A stretch of DNA of 6,588 nucleotides from an uncultured Collinsella sp. (GTDB lineage Bacteria; Actinomycetota; Coriobacteriia; Coriobacteriales; Coriobacteriaceae), in contig CAAENW010000234.1 in the NCBI GenBank assembly GCA_900757265.1, positions 1 to 6,588 of the forward strand, written 5' to 3'. Under the pieces are notes generated by a model, which was not told the DNA's origin, searched no databases, and saw nothing but the letters and a program-made list of their open reading frames with translations. Position numbers and translations under genes: made by a program. How positions within the stretch are numbered: position 1 is the stretch's first letter; every line of letters starts with the position of its first letter. Shown here one piece after another: positions 5,634 through 6,588 of the stretch.

Positions 5634-6588
5634 CTATTGTGCCGAGCCCGCAACGGGCTCAAAATGCTTGTCCTTCACGGCTGCCGCCAAGCGATCTGCC
5701 AGATTGCGTACGCGCGGATCCAGACGTGCGGCACCCGGATTGACAAAGAAGCGGGCCGTGCAGTCCATAATGCGACCAGTAATAACGAGGTCGTTATCGC
5801 GCAGCGTGGCGCCCGTGGCGGTAATATCCACGATGCGATCGGTCATGCCGACGATGGGACCCAGCTCAATGTTACCGTGCAGCGAGACGATATCGGCGTT
5901 CACGCCGCGCTCGGCATACCAGGCGCTCGCGATGCGCGGATACTTGGTGGCCACGCGAAGCGACCCGCGACGGGCATAGTTGCGCTCGGCCTGGCCGGCG
6001 CGCCACGCGGGCTCTGCCTCGATAAACGTGCACAGGCCGTAGCCCAGATCGACCAGCTGCAGCAGGTTGAGGTCTGCCTCGATAAGCGAGTCCCAACCGC
6101 AGATGCCGCAATCGGCACCGCCGCAGCCCACAAAGGCGGGCGCATCGCTGGGACGCACGATGACAAACTCGATATCGCCGACCGCGCCCTTACCGGCACG
6201 CGTGTCGCGGCCGCGCACGATCAGGTGACGGCCGGGGTCGCGCAACTCAGAGACGTCTAAGCCCGCAGCCTCGAGCACGTCGAGCGTATCGGCCTTGAGC
6301 GAGCCCTTGGGCACGGCGATGCGCAGCGGGCCCTCGGTGCCACGGCCCACGGCGTGATCGCCGTCGGAAGCAGCGTCCTCGGCCGAAGTGCGCGCAGCCT
6401 CCAGACGCTCGAGCGAAAAGGCAAAGCCCGCCGCCGGCACCTCGATGCCGTCGCCAAATGCGCCGGTAAAGATGGAGTCGTAGCGGCCGCCCGAACCGAC
6501 CGGGTCAGGCAGGCCGCCGGCATAGGCCTTAAAGACCAGGCCCGTGTAGTAATCAAACGAGTTCATGATGGAGAAGTCGAACGACAGC
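5634..6588 (-). CDS. hisG: HisZ-HisG fusion: ATP phosphoribosyltransferase with regulatory domain (5' end outside window)
   Basis: Catalyses the committed step of histidine synthesis: ATP plus PRPP gives phosphoribosyl-ATP. The frame is open to the right edge, so the protein's N-terminus is missing; the ATG at 6566 is internal, because the codons before it (LSFDFSI) also fit the family. Numbering from that ATG, residues 1-58 are the end of a HisRS-like HisZ domain (FDYYTGLVFKAY at 4-15, SGGRYD at 25-30, AAGFAFSLERL at 45-55). HisZ, not histidyl-tRNA synthetase, is indicated by YYTGLVF and by the lack of an anticodon-binding domain. Residues about 60-79 are a polar linker. Residues 80-310 are a short-form HisG: LRIAVPKGSL at 81-90, VRPSDAP at 137-143, LRVATKYP at 203-210, and the PRPP loop IVDITATGATLRDN at 245-258. 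Short-form HisG normally needs HisZ as a separate partner; here both are in one chain. A GTG at 6350 could start HisG alone, but no Shine-Dalgarno precedes it. The stop is TAG. Confidence 0.93.
   Translation of the reverse strand, partial: LSFDFSIMNSFDYYTGLVFKAYAGGLPDPVGSGGRYDSIFTGAFGDGIEVPAAGFAFSLERLEAARTSAEDAASDGDHAVGRGTEGPLRIAVPKGSLKADTLDVLEAAGLDVSELRDPGRHLIVRGRDTRAGKGAVGDIEFVIVRPSDAPAFVGCGGADCGICGWDSLIEADLNLLQLVDLGYGLCTFIEAEPAWRAGQAERNYARRGSLRVATKYPRIASAWYAERGVNADIVSLHGNIELGPIVGMTDRIVDITATGATLRDNDLVITGRIMDCTARFFVNPGAARLDPRVRNLADRLAAAVKDKHFEPVAGSAQ
5644..5660 (-). other. Perfect 7-bp hairpin at the 3' end of hisG
   Basis: GAGCCCG (5644-5650) and CGGGCTC (5654-5660) are perfect complements around a 3-nt loop, 7 nt before the hisG TAG. 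The stem is coding sequence (residues EPVAGS of HisG). No U tract follows, so termination is not supported by itself. Together with the spacer hairpin about 45 nt further on, it makes the hisG-hisD junction the most structured one in the proximal half of the operon. Confidence 0.4.

Noticed and set aside
4756..5979. 407-codon open frame on the plus strand, antisense to hisD and hisG
   Set aside because: Same shadow effect. It runs through the hisD-hisG spacer without change in character and has no family motif.
6390..6588. The HisRS-like segment as the end of a histidyl-tRNA synthetase gene
   Set aside because: It has YYTGLVFKAY rather than the HisRS form, lacks the C-terminal anticodon-binding domain, and runs directly into HisG.

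Overview
The window is most of a histidine-biosynthesis operon, read entirely from the minus strand (right to left). The order in transcription is hisZ-hisG (one continuous frame, cut by the right edge), hisD, hisC, hisB, hisH, hisA and hisF. Every reading frame is intact and carries its family's key catalytic residues. I find no tRNA, rRNA, CRISPR array, insertion sequence or foreign-looking island.

The DNA is GC-rich, with strong G/C third positions and very strong GAGGAGG-type ribosome binding sites. The gene set, the protein character and a GGGGACAGGCACC-type hairpin between two genes together suggest a gut actinobacterium of class Coriobacteriia (Collinsella-like). This placement is an inference from memory, not a database match.

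Region by region: 5634-6588 encodes the C-terminal end of a HisZ regulatory subunit joined in frame to a complete short-form HisG. A 104-nt GC-rich spacer (5530-5633) follows, then hisD (4093-5529), hisC (2976-4091) and hisB (2388-2975), which are packed with 0-1 nt between them. An 80-nt gap (2308-2387) holds a long perfect-arm hairpin. Then come hisH (1606-2307), hisA (866-1609, overlapping hisH by 4 nt) and hisF (80-862, 3 nt after hisA). The last 79 nt hold two small hairpins and no supportable gene.

The genes cover most of the pathway. HisZ-HisG condenses ATP with PRPP, HisA isomerises ProFAR to PRFAR, and HisH-HisF makes imidazole glycerol phosphate plus AICAR. HisB dehydrates IGP, HisC transaminates, and HisD oxidises histidinol to histidine. 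HisI and HisE (PR-ATP to ProFAR) and a histidinol-phosphate phosphatase are not in the window; HisB here is the dehydratase domain alone, so the phosphatase must be encoded elsewhere. The operon promoter and any leader lie beyond the right edge.

This is mainly an ordinary biosynthetic region. The points worth a second look are the HisZ-HisG fusion, the hairpin between hisB and hisH, an acidic insertion in HisH, and an Ala-rich C-terminal tail on HisD.
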